This document shows, one piece after another, positions 37,774 to 46,009 of a stretch of 49,645 nucleotides of DNA. The stretch lies in assembly GCA_913056235.1 (NCBI GenBank), contig CAJXMW010000004.1:398364-448008 (forward strand), written 5' to 3'. The translations under genes were made by a program, and so were the position numbers. The notes beneath the pieces were generated by a model. The model searched no databases, was not told the origin of the DNA, and was given only the letters and a program-made list of their open reading frames with translations. Numbering within the stretch: the stretch's first letter is position 1; the number at the start of each line of letters is the position of its first letter. The stretch is from an uncultured Fodinibius sp. Its GTDB lineage: Bacteria > Bacteroidota > Rhodothermia > Balneolales > Balneolaceae.

Positions 37774-40587
37774 TTATTCGGCGCTGCTGATAATCTTACC
37801 ATTAGTATCGATTACTTCGATTTGAGCAAAGCCAAGTTTACGGATAGCTGGCTCAATTTTGGCGCGATCTCCAACGATAACCCAGGTCAGGTTATCTTTG
37901 TGGAGCACTTCGTTCGTTGCGTCTTTAACATCATTGAGAGACAGTGATCGCACCGCATCGGCATAGGTGTCGTAGTAATCATCAGCATACCCAAACCGGA
38001 CAATATCAGCGACCCCATCGCTTACAGCGCTGATGGTCTCGAAGCGGCCGGGCAGGGTAAGCGTTTTATTGCTCTTGGTCTTTGCCAGCTCATCTTCGGT
38101 TGCCGGTTTGTCGCCCATGTAACCGTTCAGCTCGGCCAGGATTTCCTGCATCGACTCCGAGGTCTTATCAGTCTGAACGGGAGCATAAATAATCCACGGC
38201 CGTTGGCCCTTGGCATCCAGCAGCAGACTTTGAGCACCATACGACCATCCCTTGTCTTCGCGCAAGTTCATGTTGATGCGGGCCGTGAAGGTTCCTCCTA
38301 AAATAGAGTTCATGGCGTCAATAGCCAGATCGTTTGGTACAGACTTTGGCGGAGCTACGTGGCCGGCAAATATGATCGACTGTTGTGAGCCGGGACGATC
38401 CATCAAAAAGACCCGCGATTGGCTTGGATAATCGACCTTGGCAATGTTCTTGGTAGGCACGTCAGCTTCTGACCAGTCAGAGAACAATTTCTCAAGCCGT
38501 GGCTTCAGTTCATCCATTGATACATCGCCAGCAACAACCAGTGTAGCATTGTTGGGACGGAACCAGGTCTCGTGGAAGCTGGACAAGTCGTTTTGCGTCA
38601 GGGCAGACACTGCGCCTTCAGTGCCAGATCCCGTGAGCGGATTGCTATAGGCATGGCCTTCACCATACAACAGGTTTGGAAATACACGCACAGCCATCTG
38701 GATCGGCGTCTGCTTCTCTCGCTGGATGCGTGCAATTTGCTCTTTCTTTAGTCGCTCTACTTCCTTGGCCGGGAAAGAGGGATTCAGGATAACATCCGCA
38801 AACAGGTCGAGCGATACATCCATGTTCTCCTTGAGCGTGGAAAGTGATACATAGGAGAGGTCCAGATCTGATGAAGTGTTTAGGCTGGCTCCGAGATCAT
38901 CAAGGGCTCCGCTGATTTCCAGCGAAGACTTGGAATCGGTGCCTTCATCCATGGTATTCATCGCCAGCGATGCGGTGCCCGGAGATGAATATTGATCTGA
39001 GGCGTAACCGGCATCCACCAAAAGCTCAAATTGAACTAAAGGGACGGAAGACCGCTCAGCTAACACGATCTCAAGTCCATTGGACAGAGTAGTTCTCTGC
39101 AGGTTAGGAAAGTCAACCGTGGGAAAATCGCCCGTATCAGGCAGTTTGGAGCGGTCGGCGCTCTCAGTCAACGCCTTCATATCTGGGTACGGATGAACTT
39201 CGAGCGTATAGTCGCCATCGCTGAGCCATTTGGTTGCTGTTTGTTGCAGTCTCTGCGCCGTGGTGGTTGAGATGTGCTCGAGCTCCGTTTTATATGCATC
39301 GGGCGAACCGTAGTATACTTCACTTTGGGCCAGGATGTCGCTCTTGCCGCCGAATCCGCCGATGCGTTCGATGCCACGAATGAAGTTAGCGTTGGATTTT
39401 GTTTTTACGCGTTCCACTTCTTCCTCGGTTGGACCTTCGTTCAGAATCATCTGGAGCTCTTCACGAACTGCAGCTTCAACAGCAGCGAGATCCTGACCCG
39501 GTTTGGCTGTCGCCTGAATGATAAAAAGTCCAGCGATTTCCATTTGCCACTTGTAGGCAGATACATCAGTTGCAATTTGGTCATCATAGACCAGTCGCTT
39601 GTAGAGTCGGGAATTCTTACCTGATGCTAACACATCGCTCAGAAGCTCAAGTGATTGACTTTCACTGGATGTAACCCCGGGAACATTCCAGACGAGATAT
39701 ATGCGGCCCTGCGGCACGCGGTCTTCTATGATTTCTCGCTGACTTCCCTCGCGCTTGGCTATCCAATCGGTGTATTTGTGGATGGGCTCCGAAGGAGCAA
39801 TATCCCCAAAATAGTGTTCTACTCGTGCTTTTGCTTCTTCGGGAGTAACATCTCCGGCAACTACAATTGTGGCGTTATTGGGACCATAATATCGCTTAAA
39901 CCAGTCTTTGACGTCGTCGAGTGTAGCGGCGTTCAAATCCTCCATAGAACCGATCACGGTATGATCGTAGGGATGTCCCTTGGGAAAGGCGCTGTCTATG
40001 ATACGGTTATATACTTGTCCGTATGGCTGATTTTCGCCCTGACGCTTCTCATTTTGTACAACGCCCCGCTGCTCATCCAGTTTCTCCTGTGTGATAGCGC
40101 CCACCAGGTGTCCCATCCGGTCAGATTCCATCCAGAGGGCTAAATCCAAGGCGTTTTTGGGTACATTCTGGAAGTAGTTGGTGCGGTCGAAGTTGGTAGT
40201 ACCATTCATGTCGGTAGCGCCAACTTTCTCGAACGGCTTGAAGTACTCGTCATCATAGTTTTCCGTCCCGTTGAACATCAGGTGCTCGAACAGGTGAGCA
40301 AAGCCGGATCGTCCGTTGGGCTCATTTTTTGATCCTACGTGGTACCAGACATTGACCGCTGCGATTGGGGCCTTATTGTCTTGGTGAACAATAAGCGTCA
40401 ATCCGTTATCGAGAACAAATTTTTCGTACGAAATGTCGGGAATAGATCCCTCTGGTGCATCTGTATTAGATATAGAGCTGATTGAATGTGTTACGTCTTG
40501 TTGCGCAACTCCCGGGCTTACTGATATCAGAAAGAGGAATAGAAGTATGAACAAGCCATAGGCTCCCTTATGTATTGAGTCTACCAT
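37774..40587 (-). CDS. M16-family (insulinase-like) peptidase, secreted
   Basis: This 937-residue protein starts with a signal peptide (LFILLFLFLISVSPG) and has two tandem M16 domains. In the first, the inverted zinc motif is H98-LFE-H102 (GFAHLFEHLMF), with a distal Glu in LDEQRGVVQNEKRQ. The second half (about residues 490-937, e.g. IVLAERSSVPLVQFELLVDAG and NLREDKGWSYGAQS) has no zinc site and forms the other half of the clamp. It degrades peptides in the periplasm or outside. It is a single minus-strand gene with a terminator after it. Confidence 0.92.
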   Translation of the reverse strand: MVDSIHKGAYGLFILLFLFLISVSPGVAQQDVTHSISSISNTDAPEGSIPDISYEKFVLDNGLTLIVHQDNKAPIAAVNVWYHVGSKNEPNGRSGFAHLFEHLMFNGTENYDDEYFKPFEKVGATDMNGTTNFDRTNYFQNVPKNALDLALWMESDRMGHLVGAITQEKLDEQRGVVQNEKRQGENQPYGQVYNRIIDSAFPKGHPYDHTVIGSMEDLNAATLDDVKDWFKRYYGPNNATIVVAGDVTPEEAKARVEHYFGDIAPSEPIHKYTDWIAKREGSQREIIEDRVPQGRIYLVWNVPGVTSSESQSLELLSDVLASGKNSRLYKRLVYDDQIATDVSAYKWQMEIAGLFIIQATAKPGQDLAAVEAAVREELQMILNEGPTEEEVERVKTKSNANFIRGIERIGGFGGKSDILAQSEVYYGSPDAYKTELEHISTTTAQRLQQTATKWLSDGDYTLEVHPYPDMKALTESADRSKLPDTGDFPTVDFPNLQRTTLSNGLEIVLAERSSVPLVQFELLVDAGYASDQYSSPGTASLAMNTMDEGTDSKSSLEISGALDDLGASLNTSSDLDLSYVSLSTLKENMDVSLDLFADVILNPSFPAKEVERLKKEQIARIQREKQTPIQMAVRVFPNLLYGEGHAYSNPLTGSGTEGAVSALTQNDLSSFHETWFRPNNATLVVAGDVSMDELKPRLEKLFSDWSEADVPTKNIAKVDYPSQSRVFLMDRPGSQQSIIFAGHVAPPKSVPNDLAIDAMNSILGGTFTARINMNLREDKGWSYGAQSLLLDAKGQRPWIIYAPVQTDKTSESMQEILAELNGYMGDKPATEDELAKTKSNKTLTLPGRFETISAVSDGVADIVRFGYADDYYDTYADAVRSLSLNDVKDATNEVLHKDNLTWVIVGDRAKIEPAIRKLGFAQIEVIDTNGKIISSAE

Positions 40588-40874
40588 TGGTTCTCCATGT
40601 ATTTGGTTTAGGTGTGAAAAAGAATATCTCCCTCTACTATTTTTTGAGAAAGATGTTACAACTCCGTGAATTTATCTCAAATAATATACGAGGACAGGAA
40701 ATAATGTACACTTATTTGTTAGGTAGGGGATAAACCTACGTTTCTTTGGCCCTCTTCGATCCCACACGACATAGGTAACTTGTTCGGAGGGGATATGAGG
40801 TGGGGATGGTGCCACACAAATCTGTCCATGGCGACGGATATTCCAAATTCCTGTATAGTCTGTTGCAGGAAATA

Positions 40875-41534
40875 TTATTTCAGTTTAAAAAAGATAGGTA
40901 AACTATACTCTACGCGGACGGCTTTGCCACGTTGTCGTCCCGGTTTGAATTTTGCTGTTTTTACGACCCGCAGTGCTTCCTTGTCGCAGCCGCCACCAAT
41001 ACCCCGAAGCACGTGCGGATCCTCAACGTTACCATCTTCATCAACGATAAATTGTATAGTAACCCGGCCCTCTATACCTGCTTTTTCTGCTTTGGAAGGG
41101 TACTTTATTTTTTGTTGCAGATCTTTGATGCTGCCTTTTAATTCGGGCATTTGCTCAACAGCTACAAAGAAATCCTCCTCCTTTTCCTCTTTTTCGTCTT
41201 GCTTAGGCGGGGGCGGCATTTCCAGAGGTTCGTTCATGTTCATTTCTGCATCAAGGTTAATATCCTGTTCAGCAATCACTTCATCATTGGGGACTTCAAC
41301 CGGAACCTGTGGCCGTGGAGGGGGAGGTGTTTTTTCTTTCTGCTTGGTTTGCGTTACATCTTCCATTTCAACGACTTCCTGTTCTTCGGTGATATCAATT
41401 TCTTTTTGTTCCGTTGTAAAATCCAGCTGTGTTGCTACAATAAATAGCGACAGTGCCACTATGAATCCGAGTTCTAGAAATATATGGTAATATTTTCTGA
41501 GGTCTTTTTGGGGTTTTTTGATGTCTGAACGCAT
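40875..41534 (-). CDS. TonB-family energy transducer protein, second copy
   Basis: This 219-residue protein is a paralogue of the gene at 27517: an N-terminal membrane helix (FLELGFIVALSLFIVATQ), a Pro/Glu-rich linker (PPPPRPQVPVEVP), the shared EDFFVAVEQMPEL, and a TonB C-terminal domain with IQFIVDEDG, GIGGGCDKEALRVV and KFKPGRQRGKAVRVEY. A strong ribosome-binding site (AAAAGGAGG) precedes the ATG. The upstream gap carries a perfect 22-bp palindrome. No ExbB/ExbD or receptor gene is adjacent. Confidence 0.9.
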   Translation of the reverse strand: MRSDIKKPQKDLRKYYHIFLELGFIVALSLFIVATQLDFTTEQKEIDITEEQEVVEMEDVTQTKQKEKTPPPPRPQVPVEVPNDEVIAEQDINLDAEMNMNEPLEMPPPPKQDEKEEKEEDFFVAVEQMPELKGSIKDLQQKIKYPSKAEKAGIEGRVTIQFIVDEDGNVEDPHVLRGIGGGCDKEALRVVKTAKFKPGRQRGKAVRVEYSLPIFFKLK

Positions 41535-42161
41535 AACAACCTCCTTTTAATTGGTGAGCTCATAAACATAAGAGCTCAATTTTAATGTCAATCTTAGTAA
41601 TTACCACTTTCTTCTAATTGGCACCACTAATTCACATTTATATAAATACAAGGATTATACCAGATTAAAGATGGGCGTTATTTGGACTATTTGCCCTTTT
41701 CGGGAATTGATTTGCAATAGCTATTGCAAATTTGCAACACTCAAGAATTACTCCTTTGTATTGATGCATGATTCCAGTGTAAAGAAAGAGATAAATACAA
41801 CGGTACGTTTCTAAAAGAGTGCGCTATGTAAAGTGCAGCATCAAGATGCCTTGGTACAACTTGCCTTCGAAGAAGGAGGGTGTTACAAATAGCTGTTGGT
41901 TCAATTTTTAATGTACTTGTCAGCGTCTGGTAAACTAAACAGGTAATTCGCAGGCATGGCATGTCCCTTGAAAGCGCTGGTCAGCTACATTTATACCAGT
42001 AGGGATGTTTACTTTTTGCAAAGTTATTGGTCTTAAGTGACCACTATCCAAATAGTTGTAAGTATCTGTTTTAATATAACTTATAGTAAAATAATAAGCC
42101 TTTTTTAAGAATAAATTACCTACTATACAGGTAACCCAAAACAAATACTAGAGGGAGTGTT
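41535..42161. other. Gene-free gap, 627 bp, with a palindrome
   Basis: No convincing gene is present; short open frames here have no family features. The clearest element is the perfect palindrome at 41710-41731. The rest is AT-rich. It separates the ordinary chromosome from the small gene and the cassette array, and carries the upstream region of the TonB gene. Confidence 0.5.
41710..41731. promoter_or_regulatory. Perfect 22-bp palindrome, probable operator
   Basis: ATTTGCAATAG is followed directly by its exact reverse complement, so the whole 22 bp is self-complementary. It lies 176 bp upstream of the second TonB gene and about 430 bp from the plus-strand gene at 42162. A regulator dimer site is the natural reading; a further TTTGCAA half word follows immediately. 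Confidence 0.5.
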
Positions 42162-42569
42162 ATGAAAAATATAGATCTAGCAAAAACTGGATATGAAAAA
42201 TTTAGTAAAGGTGATATTGACGGTGTTCTTGCCATGATTGATTCCAAAATGGAATGGCATGAATGTAATGGATTACCCTTTATTGAGGGTAATGGTGTAT
42301 TTAAAGGACCGGAAGCAGTAAATAAAGGTGTTTTCAGTAAGATTCCAGAGTATTACGATCAATTCAATATTGAAATTGAAGAACTTATGGAATCCGACGA
42401 CCGCTTAATCATGAAGGGATATTACAGGGGAACGTGGAAAGCTACTTGTAAGAAGTTCAAAGCTAATGCAGTGCATATCTGGACTGTAAAGAATGAAAAG
42501 CTTAGCCGTTTCTTTCAGGCCGTAGATACTGCTACTATAATTAATCCTGTAGAAGCCAAAGTGATGTAG
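42162..42569 (+). CDS. SnoaL-like / NTF2-superfamily protein
   Basis: This 135-residue protein has the features of the SnoaL/NTF2 fold: GYEKFSKGDIDGVLAMIDSKMEWHE at the N-terminus, GPEAVNKGVFSKIPEYYDQF, and IMKGYYRGTWKATCKKFKANAVHIWTVK. Members bind small hydrophobic ligands or act as isomerases; no specific role can be named. A good ribosome-binding site (GAGGGAG) precedes the ATG. Its stop lies at the outer edge of the last attC-like site, and it faces the cassette array (plus strand, convergent), so it is probably the chromosomal neighbour of the array. Confidence 0.75.
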   Translation: MKNIDLAKTGYEKFSKGDIDGVLAMIDSKMEWHECNGLPFIEGNGVFKGPEAVNKGVFSKIPEYYDQFNIEIEELMESDDRLIMKGYYRGTWKATCKKFKANAVHIWTVKNEKLSRFFQAVDTATIINPVEAKVM

Positions 42570-42783
42570 CTAAGGACTTTGCCCATAAGGGGCCTTTAGA
42601 TTACCGATACGAAAATAGTTATATCTTTGAATAATCGAAGAGCAACTGGGAGCTGCCAGGGACTCATACGCATGATAGCTCGAAAGCTAGCGGGTTAGCT
42701 AGCCCGCCCCAGCGGGGCCAGCGGCGGATTATACCACCAAAGTACGTCATTTTTAGTAGGGGTAATCTAAAGGCGGGTTATGC
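42568..42783 (-). repeat. Terminal degenerate attC-like site with nested hairpins
   Basis: The left part (GCTAAGGACTTTGCCCATAAGGGG, 42569-42592 apart from spacing) is a decayed copy of the attC left arm, and the right end GGCGGGTTATGC is close to R''. Between them is a perfect 14-bp inverted repeat (GCCTTTAGATTACC at 42591-42604, complement at 42761-42774) enclosing hairpins at 42677-42688, 42690-42707 and 42706-42718. It is 216 bp, longer than the other sites, and ends the array. Confidence 0.6.
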
Positions 42784-43215
42784 CACACTTCTTTCCATTA
42801 TAAGATGAGTTTCAGTTTTCTCAACTGTTTCAAAACCAAACCGTTTATAAAACTGTTTGGCAGGATTCACTTTTAGAACTTGTAATTTTATGGGCTTTCG
42901 CTTGCTGTCAGAAGTATTAATTATTCTTTTTAAAATTGTAGATCCAATACCTTTATCCTGGAAATGAGGAGCAATTTCAAAGTTTGCTATGAAAAGTTCA
43001 CTTTCTCTGTTTTGGATTTCGATAGCTCCAATTACGGAATTATCAACTATGATTAACTGAATATTATTTGTATCGAATTGGTTGCTAAAATATTCCTTTT
43101 GAAACTCTTCTTCCCATCCCCAAGTCTCATCAACATAGCTCTTCATTGTTGCTTTATGCAAGTTCCAAAGAAACTCATAATCTTCTCTCTTTGCTTGTCG
43201 AAACGAAATGTCCAT
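42778..43215 (-). CDS. GNAT-family acetyltransferase (cassette gene)
   Basis: This 145-residue N-acetyltransferase starts at the ATG at 43215; the frame extends upstream to 43269, but those codons are the attC arm itself (read as MRKVVIP...). Motif A appears as QDKGIGSTILKRI, preceded by ELFIANFEIAPHF and followed by KLQVLKVNPAKQFYKRFGFE. It moves an acetyl group to an unknown amine substrate, possibly an antibiotic or peptide. It is the last cassette of the array, with the terminal site at its 3' end. Confidence 0.87.
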   Translation of the reverse strand: MDISFRQAKREDYEFLWNLHKATMKSYVDETWGWEEEFQKEYFSNQFDTNNIQLIIVDNSVIGAIEIQNRESELFIANFEIAPHFQDKGIGSTILKRIINTSDSKRKPIKLQVLKVNPAKQFYKRFGFETVEKTETHLIMERSVA

Positions 43216-43235
43216 TGGGAATTGAATTAAAGTGG

Positions 43236-43363
43236 GTATAACGACTTTGCGCATAAGGGGCAGGCGCAATGCTGTTTATTTGGCAACTAACGAAAGAAGA
43301 GCTTTAAAACAAAGGGCGGCAAAAACCAAGCGAGGTGTGTCCGTGTTAAAGCGCGAATTAGGC
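43236..43363 (-). repeat. attC site B (128 bp)
   Basis: On the plus strand it starts GTATAAC, then ACTTTGCGCATAAGGGG, and ends GTTAAAGCGCGAATTAGGC. The right arm has diverged (TTAAAGCGCG instead of CTTAATGCGCGG). The inner part has the shared word GCAACTAACGAAAGAAGAGC. It lies between the GNAT and the first small membrane-protein cassette. The cassette it closes has a mismatched core (ATTAGGC against GTTAGAC). Confidence 0.82.
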
Positions 43364-43370
43364 AGTTTTT

Positions 43371-43832
43371 TTAGTAGGTTATAGTTTCTTTTATAAGATC
43401 CAATTTCCCCTTCTCAATAAAGCTATAAATTTGCTTCTCATCCCCATTTTCTACAAAAGTAAATTCAACCAAGTTATTTAGTATGCTGTCTCGAGATATA
43501 TTCGTGACTTGACTTAATTTGATCTCAGTTGGATGATTCACGTCATTAACAAATATAGGTGGGTGAAGGAGCAACTTAGATCCGTTTGATTCTACGATTT
43601 CCAAAATTTGTAGCGATTTAATAATTCTGAAGCAATAGGGCATTATAAATGCACAAGTTATTCCAACGATATTTATTACTAGTGAATCGGATGTGCCTCC
43701 AGTAATAAGAATATTGCCTAATATCCTGATTAAATTTATAGCAAAAACTGTCCCCAAAATTAATATTAGTGTTGAGATAACAATGAAACTATGAATGAAA
43801 AATGTATTTGAAATTTCTTCAGAGTTATTCAT
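43371..43832 (-). CDS. Small membrane protein, cassette gene (paralogue of 46024-46473)
   Basis: This 153-residue protein has two membrane helices at about 10-35 and 48-70 (FIVISTLILILGTVFAINL and VINIVGITCAFIMPYCF), followed by a soluble domain of about 80 residues with SLQILEIVESNGSKLLLHPP and NDVNHPTEIKLSQVTNI. I do not recognise a family. It is clearly homologous, at roughly two-thirds identity, to the gene at 46024-46473, also in this array. The cassette runs 43242-43860. Confidence 0.75.
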   Translation of the reverse strand: MNNSEEISNTFFIHSFIVISTLILILGTVFAINLIRILGNILITGGTSDSLVINIVGITCAFIMPYCFRIIKSLQILEIVESNGSKLLLHPPIFVNDVNHPTEIKLSQVTNISRDSILNNLVEFTFVENGDEKQIYSFIEKGKLDLIKETITY

Positions 43833-43854
43833 ATCTCACATTGTTTTTAAAACT

Positions 43855-43984
43855 GTCTAACGACCTTGCGCATAAGGGGCGTGCAAAGTCGCGTTTAATT
43901 TGGTTAAAATGTACTATGGAAACTGATTAAATCGAAACTAGCAGCCAACGGCGAGGCACGTCCCGCTTAATGCGCGGGTTATAC
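43855..43984 (-). repeat. attC site C (130 bp)
   Basis: It runs from GTCTAAC to GTTATAC, with left arm TTGCGCATAAGGGGCGTGC and right arm GCACGTCCCGCTTAATGCGC. On the minus strand the recombination core GTTAGAC is a perfect GTTRRRY, and the extra A of the right arm is the unpaired base. It belongs to the four-TM protein cassette; the R'' GTTATAC matches the core of site D upstream of that cassette. Confidence 0.9.
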
Positions 43985-43994
43985 CAACTAATTA

Positions 43995-44384
43995 CTAAGC
44001 TATTTGGCTTTGCCCAAGATCTGCAAGGTAAGCAATAGCAAAGCTAAGAAGTCCTCCAATCGCAGCCATAAGTCCAAGTCGCCATATGTGTCCCCATGCG
44101 GAAATTTCTAAAATTGTTCCTGCGTCAACAATCCCGATAAATAGGTACAATGAAATAGTCGCTACTATAAAAGCCAGGAATGATGACGTAAATCGCTTAG
44201 AGAATGCAGACCATCGTACTGCTCGCAGGGCAGCAAAAGTTGCTATTATAAGAGCAGTATAGGGAATAAAGATGGCAAGTCCTTTTGACGTAACTATAGA
44301 TGTTACAATAAGTGCTGCACCGCCAAGGACACCTAAAGAAACTGCAATTGGAATAGGCTTCTTTGCACTCTCTACATAAGTCAT
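43995..44384 (-). CDS. Four-helix membrane protein, cassette gene
   Basis: This 129-residue protein is almost entirely hydrophobic, with four predicted TM segments (PIAVSLGVLGGAALIVTS, GLAIFIPYTALIIATFAAL, FLAFIVATISLYLFIGIV and GLMAAIGGLLSFAIAYLA). No conserved functional motif is visible and I do not recognise it. The cassette runs 43861-44502, and its first core (GTTATAC) matches that of its own site C. Confidence 0.7.
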   Translation of the reverse strand: MTYVESAKKPIPIAVSLGVLGGAALIVTSIVTSKGLAIFIPYTALIIATFAALRAVRWSAFSKRFTSSFLAFIVATISLYLFIGIVDAGTILEISAWGHIWRLGLMAAIGGLLSFAIAYLADLGQSQIA

Positions 44385-44496
44385 CTTGTTTATATTTTTT
44401 TCTTAAGTAATTAACAATCTAAAAATCGGTTTCTATTGTTCAAAATTGTTCTGTATTAGATTTATAGGCTAGAATTTAGATGAAAAGTGGTAGTTG

Positions 44497-44621
44497 GTAT
44501 AACGACATGGCGCATAAGGGGCGTGCTGACCAACGTTGATTTAAAAACAAAATGTACGACAGAAATTGAATAACTAAAAATCGGCAGGGAAGGGCGAAGC
44601 ACGTCCCACTTAATGCGCGGG
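44497..44621 (-). repeat. attC site D, left part (split by an IS)
   Basis: It starts GTATAAC, has the left arm GGCGCATAAGGGGCGTGC and right arm GCACGTCCCACTTAATGCGC, and breaks off after GCGCGGG where TTA is expected. The missing core TTAGGC is found 1388 bp further right, at 46010-46015. Restoring the site gives about 131 bp. Confidence 0.92.
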
Positions 44622-44690
44622 ATCTTTCCAAAAAGGAGGTCCTCACTTAGATTAGCGAGTATCAACCACAACTAATCCAAGGAGGACCTC

Positions 44691-45857
44691 ATGACCTATG
44701 TAGGAATAGATCTTCATTCAAATAATATGGTGAATGTAGCGATTAACAGCAACGGAGAAGTGATCCGAGAAGCCAAGCTACCGACGTCCCGTCGGTCGTT
44801 GGAAGACTTCTTTAGCACCTTCGGTGGCCCGGTAAAGGCCGTGGTCGAATGTACCAGCAACTGGTACTGGTTGTCGGACTGGTGCCGGGCCAATGGTGTC
44901 GAGCTGACGCTGGCCCACGCGAAAATGGTTAAGGCCATCAGCTATGCGAAAGTTAAGACCGATACTGTGGATGCGAAGACGCTGGCCGAACTACTGCGGG
45001 CCGACCTTATTCCGGAGGCCTATCAGGTCAAACATGATCGACGAGAACTGCGGGAGCTGACCCGCGGGCGCCTGCGGCTGATCCAGTGGCGCGGGAAACT
45101 GCAATCGACATTGTGGAACCAGGCCATCAAGTACAACGTGAAGATCAACGGAAGTCAGTGGAGAGAATTGAAAAAGCTACAACAGTGGCTACAGCCACAG
45201 TTGCCTTCGGCAGCGAGATTTCAGGCTCAGCTACTGATTGAACAAATGAGTCAGCTGCAGCAGCATATCCATCGGGTAGAAGAAGAAATTGAGAAGCAGC
45301 TGCCCTACGAAGCCTTGGCCAAGCGACTCATGGCGTTGCCGGGTTTAGGGAAGGTTGGTGCCTGGACGATCCTGGCAGAGATTGGCGACATCAGGCGATT
45401 CCCGAGCGCGAAGCAATTCGTCAGCTACTGTCGGCTAGTACCAGGGGCCAAAGACAGTGGTGGAAACAGAAAACATCAATCAGGGAATAAAGACGGAAAT
45501 AAGTATTTGCGAGCGGCTTTCGGACAAGCGGCCGTCTCGGCTTAAACCCATTACAAAGTAGTAAAGAAGTTTTACCGTAAGATTAAGCGCCGAAGCGGTC
45601 GGCCTGTAGCACGAGCTGTAGTCGCCAAGGAATTGGCCAAAGGCGTATGGTATATGTTAACGAGAAAAGGATTTAAGGGGCGCCCCGTAACGGGCGGCCT
45701 CGCAAACCTGTCCCGATCCTTCGGGACCGATAAGCCCGTTCGCCTAAGGGGGACACCGAGCCCGTGCGCGGGATTGGGACATCGGTTGGTGGGCCGGTTA
45801 AAGATCTGGGATGGTTCCGAGTATTCGGGACAGCTTCTGCCCATTGGCGGAAGATAA
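44691..45857 (+). pseudogene. IS110/IS1111 transposase with an in-frame TAA
   Basis: A strong Shine-Dalgarno (AAGGAGG) precedes the ATG. The N-terminal DEDD (RuvC-like) domain has Asp7, Glu53, Asp91 and Asp94, and the C-terminal transposase_20 domain has SGGNRKHQSGNKDGNKYLR, with the candidate nucleophile among its serines. The open part is 284 residues, ending at a TAA at 45543-45545. Reading through it continues in frame with THYKVVKKFYRKIKRRSG and KELAKGVWYMLTRKG, which look like the normal C-terminus. It is therefore probably an inactivated copy; the frame then runs into the RNA region up to 45857, and the true stop is unclear. Confidence 0.85.
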
Positions 45858-45890
45858 GCCCGAAAAGGGGTTTGGATGCCGGCAGGTAAT
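45700..45890 (+). ncRNA. Candidate bridge/seek RNA of the IS
   Basis: A highly structured segment downstream of the transposase, the position known for IS1111 elements. One helix (ACCGAT 45726-45731 with ATCGGT 45781-45786, plus CCC/GGG) encloses an internal loop with GCCTAA (45742-45747) on its 5' side and TGCGCGGG (45765-45772) on its 3' side. A second helix (GCCGG 45793-45797 with CCGGC 45879-45883) encloses AAAGATC (45800-45806) and AAAGGGG (45864-45870), with tip hairpins at 45814-45831 and 45833-45852. The first pair matches the attC target halves, the second the IS ends. Confidence 0.8.
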
Positions 45891-46009
45891 CCGAGCGTGA
45901 TCAGCGACACCGGTTGCCAGCTAACGGTTTGAACTAAAGGATTTATAGAAATGATGAAATAAGTAACTGGGTGAGGACTATCCGCTTGATATTTTCCTTT
46001 TTAAAGGGG

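Larger units (their letters stand above)
44622..46009 (+). mobile_element. IS1111/IS110-type insertion sequence inside attC
   Basis: About 1388 bp sit between ...TGCGCGGG and TTAGGC of attC site D, with only a few bases of ambiguity because GGG occurs on both sides. The ends are not classical terminal inverted repeats; subterminal pairs are AAAAAGGA (44630-44637) with TCCTTTTT (45995-46002), and GTCCTCAC (44639-44646) with GTGAGGAC (45971-45978). No target duplication is seen. This fits the IS1111-attC subgroup, which is known to target cassette attC sites. The transposase is at the left, a long structured non-coding region at the right. Confidence 0.9.

Noticed and set aside
40780-41490. Plus-strand open frame over the TonB gene
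   Set aside because: It is antisense to a clear TonB gene, Ser/Cys-rich and without homology features; the strong ribosome-binding site belongs to the minus-strand gene.
41741-42144. Two short minus-strand open frames before the SnoaL-like gene
   Set aside because: They overlap each other's ends, have no ribosome-binding site or family features, and have unusual residue composition.
44462-44671. Open frame on minus strand over the attC site D
   Set aside because: It reads the attC arms and IS edge themselves (e.g. LMRHVVIPTT) and has no family features; the same artefact occurs at 47518-47730 and at the 5' extension of the GNAT gene.
45572-45910. Minus-strand open frame in the IS right part
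   Set aside because: It runs through the GC-rich structured RNA region, and its length results from low stop frequency there; the plus-strand RNA structure explains it better.
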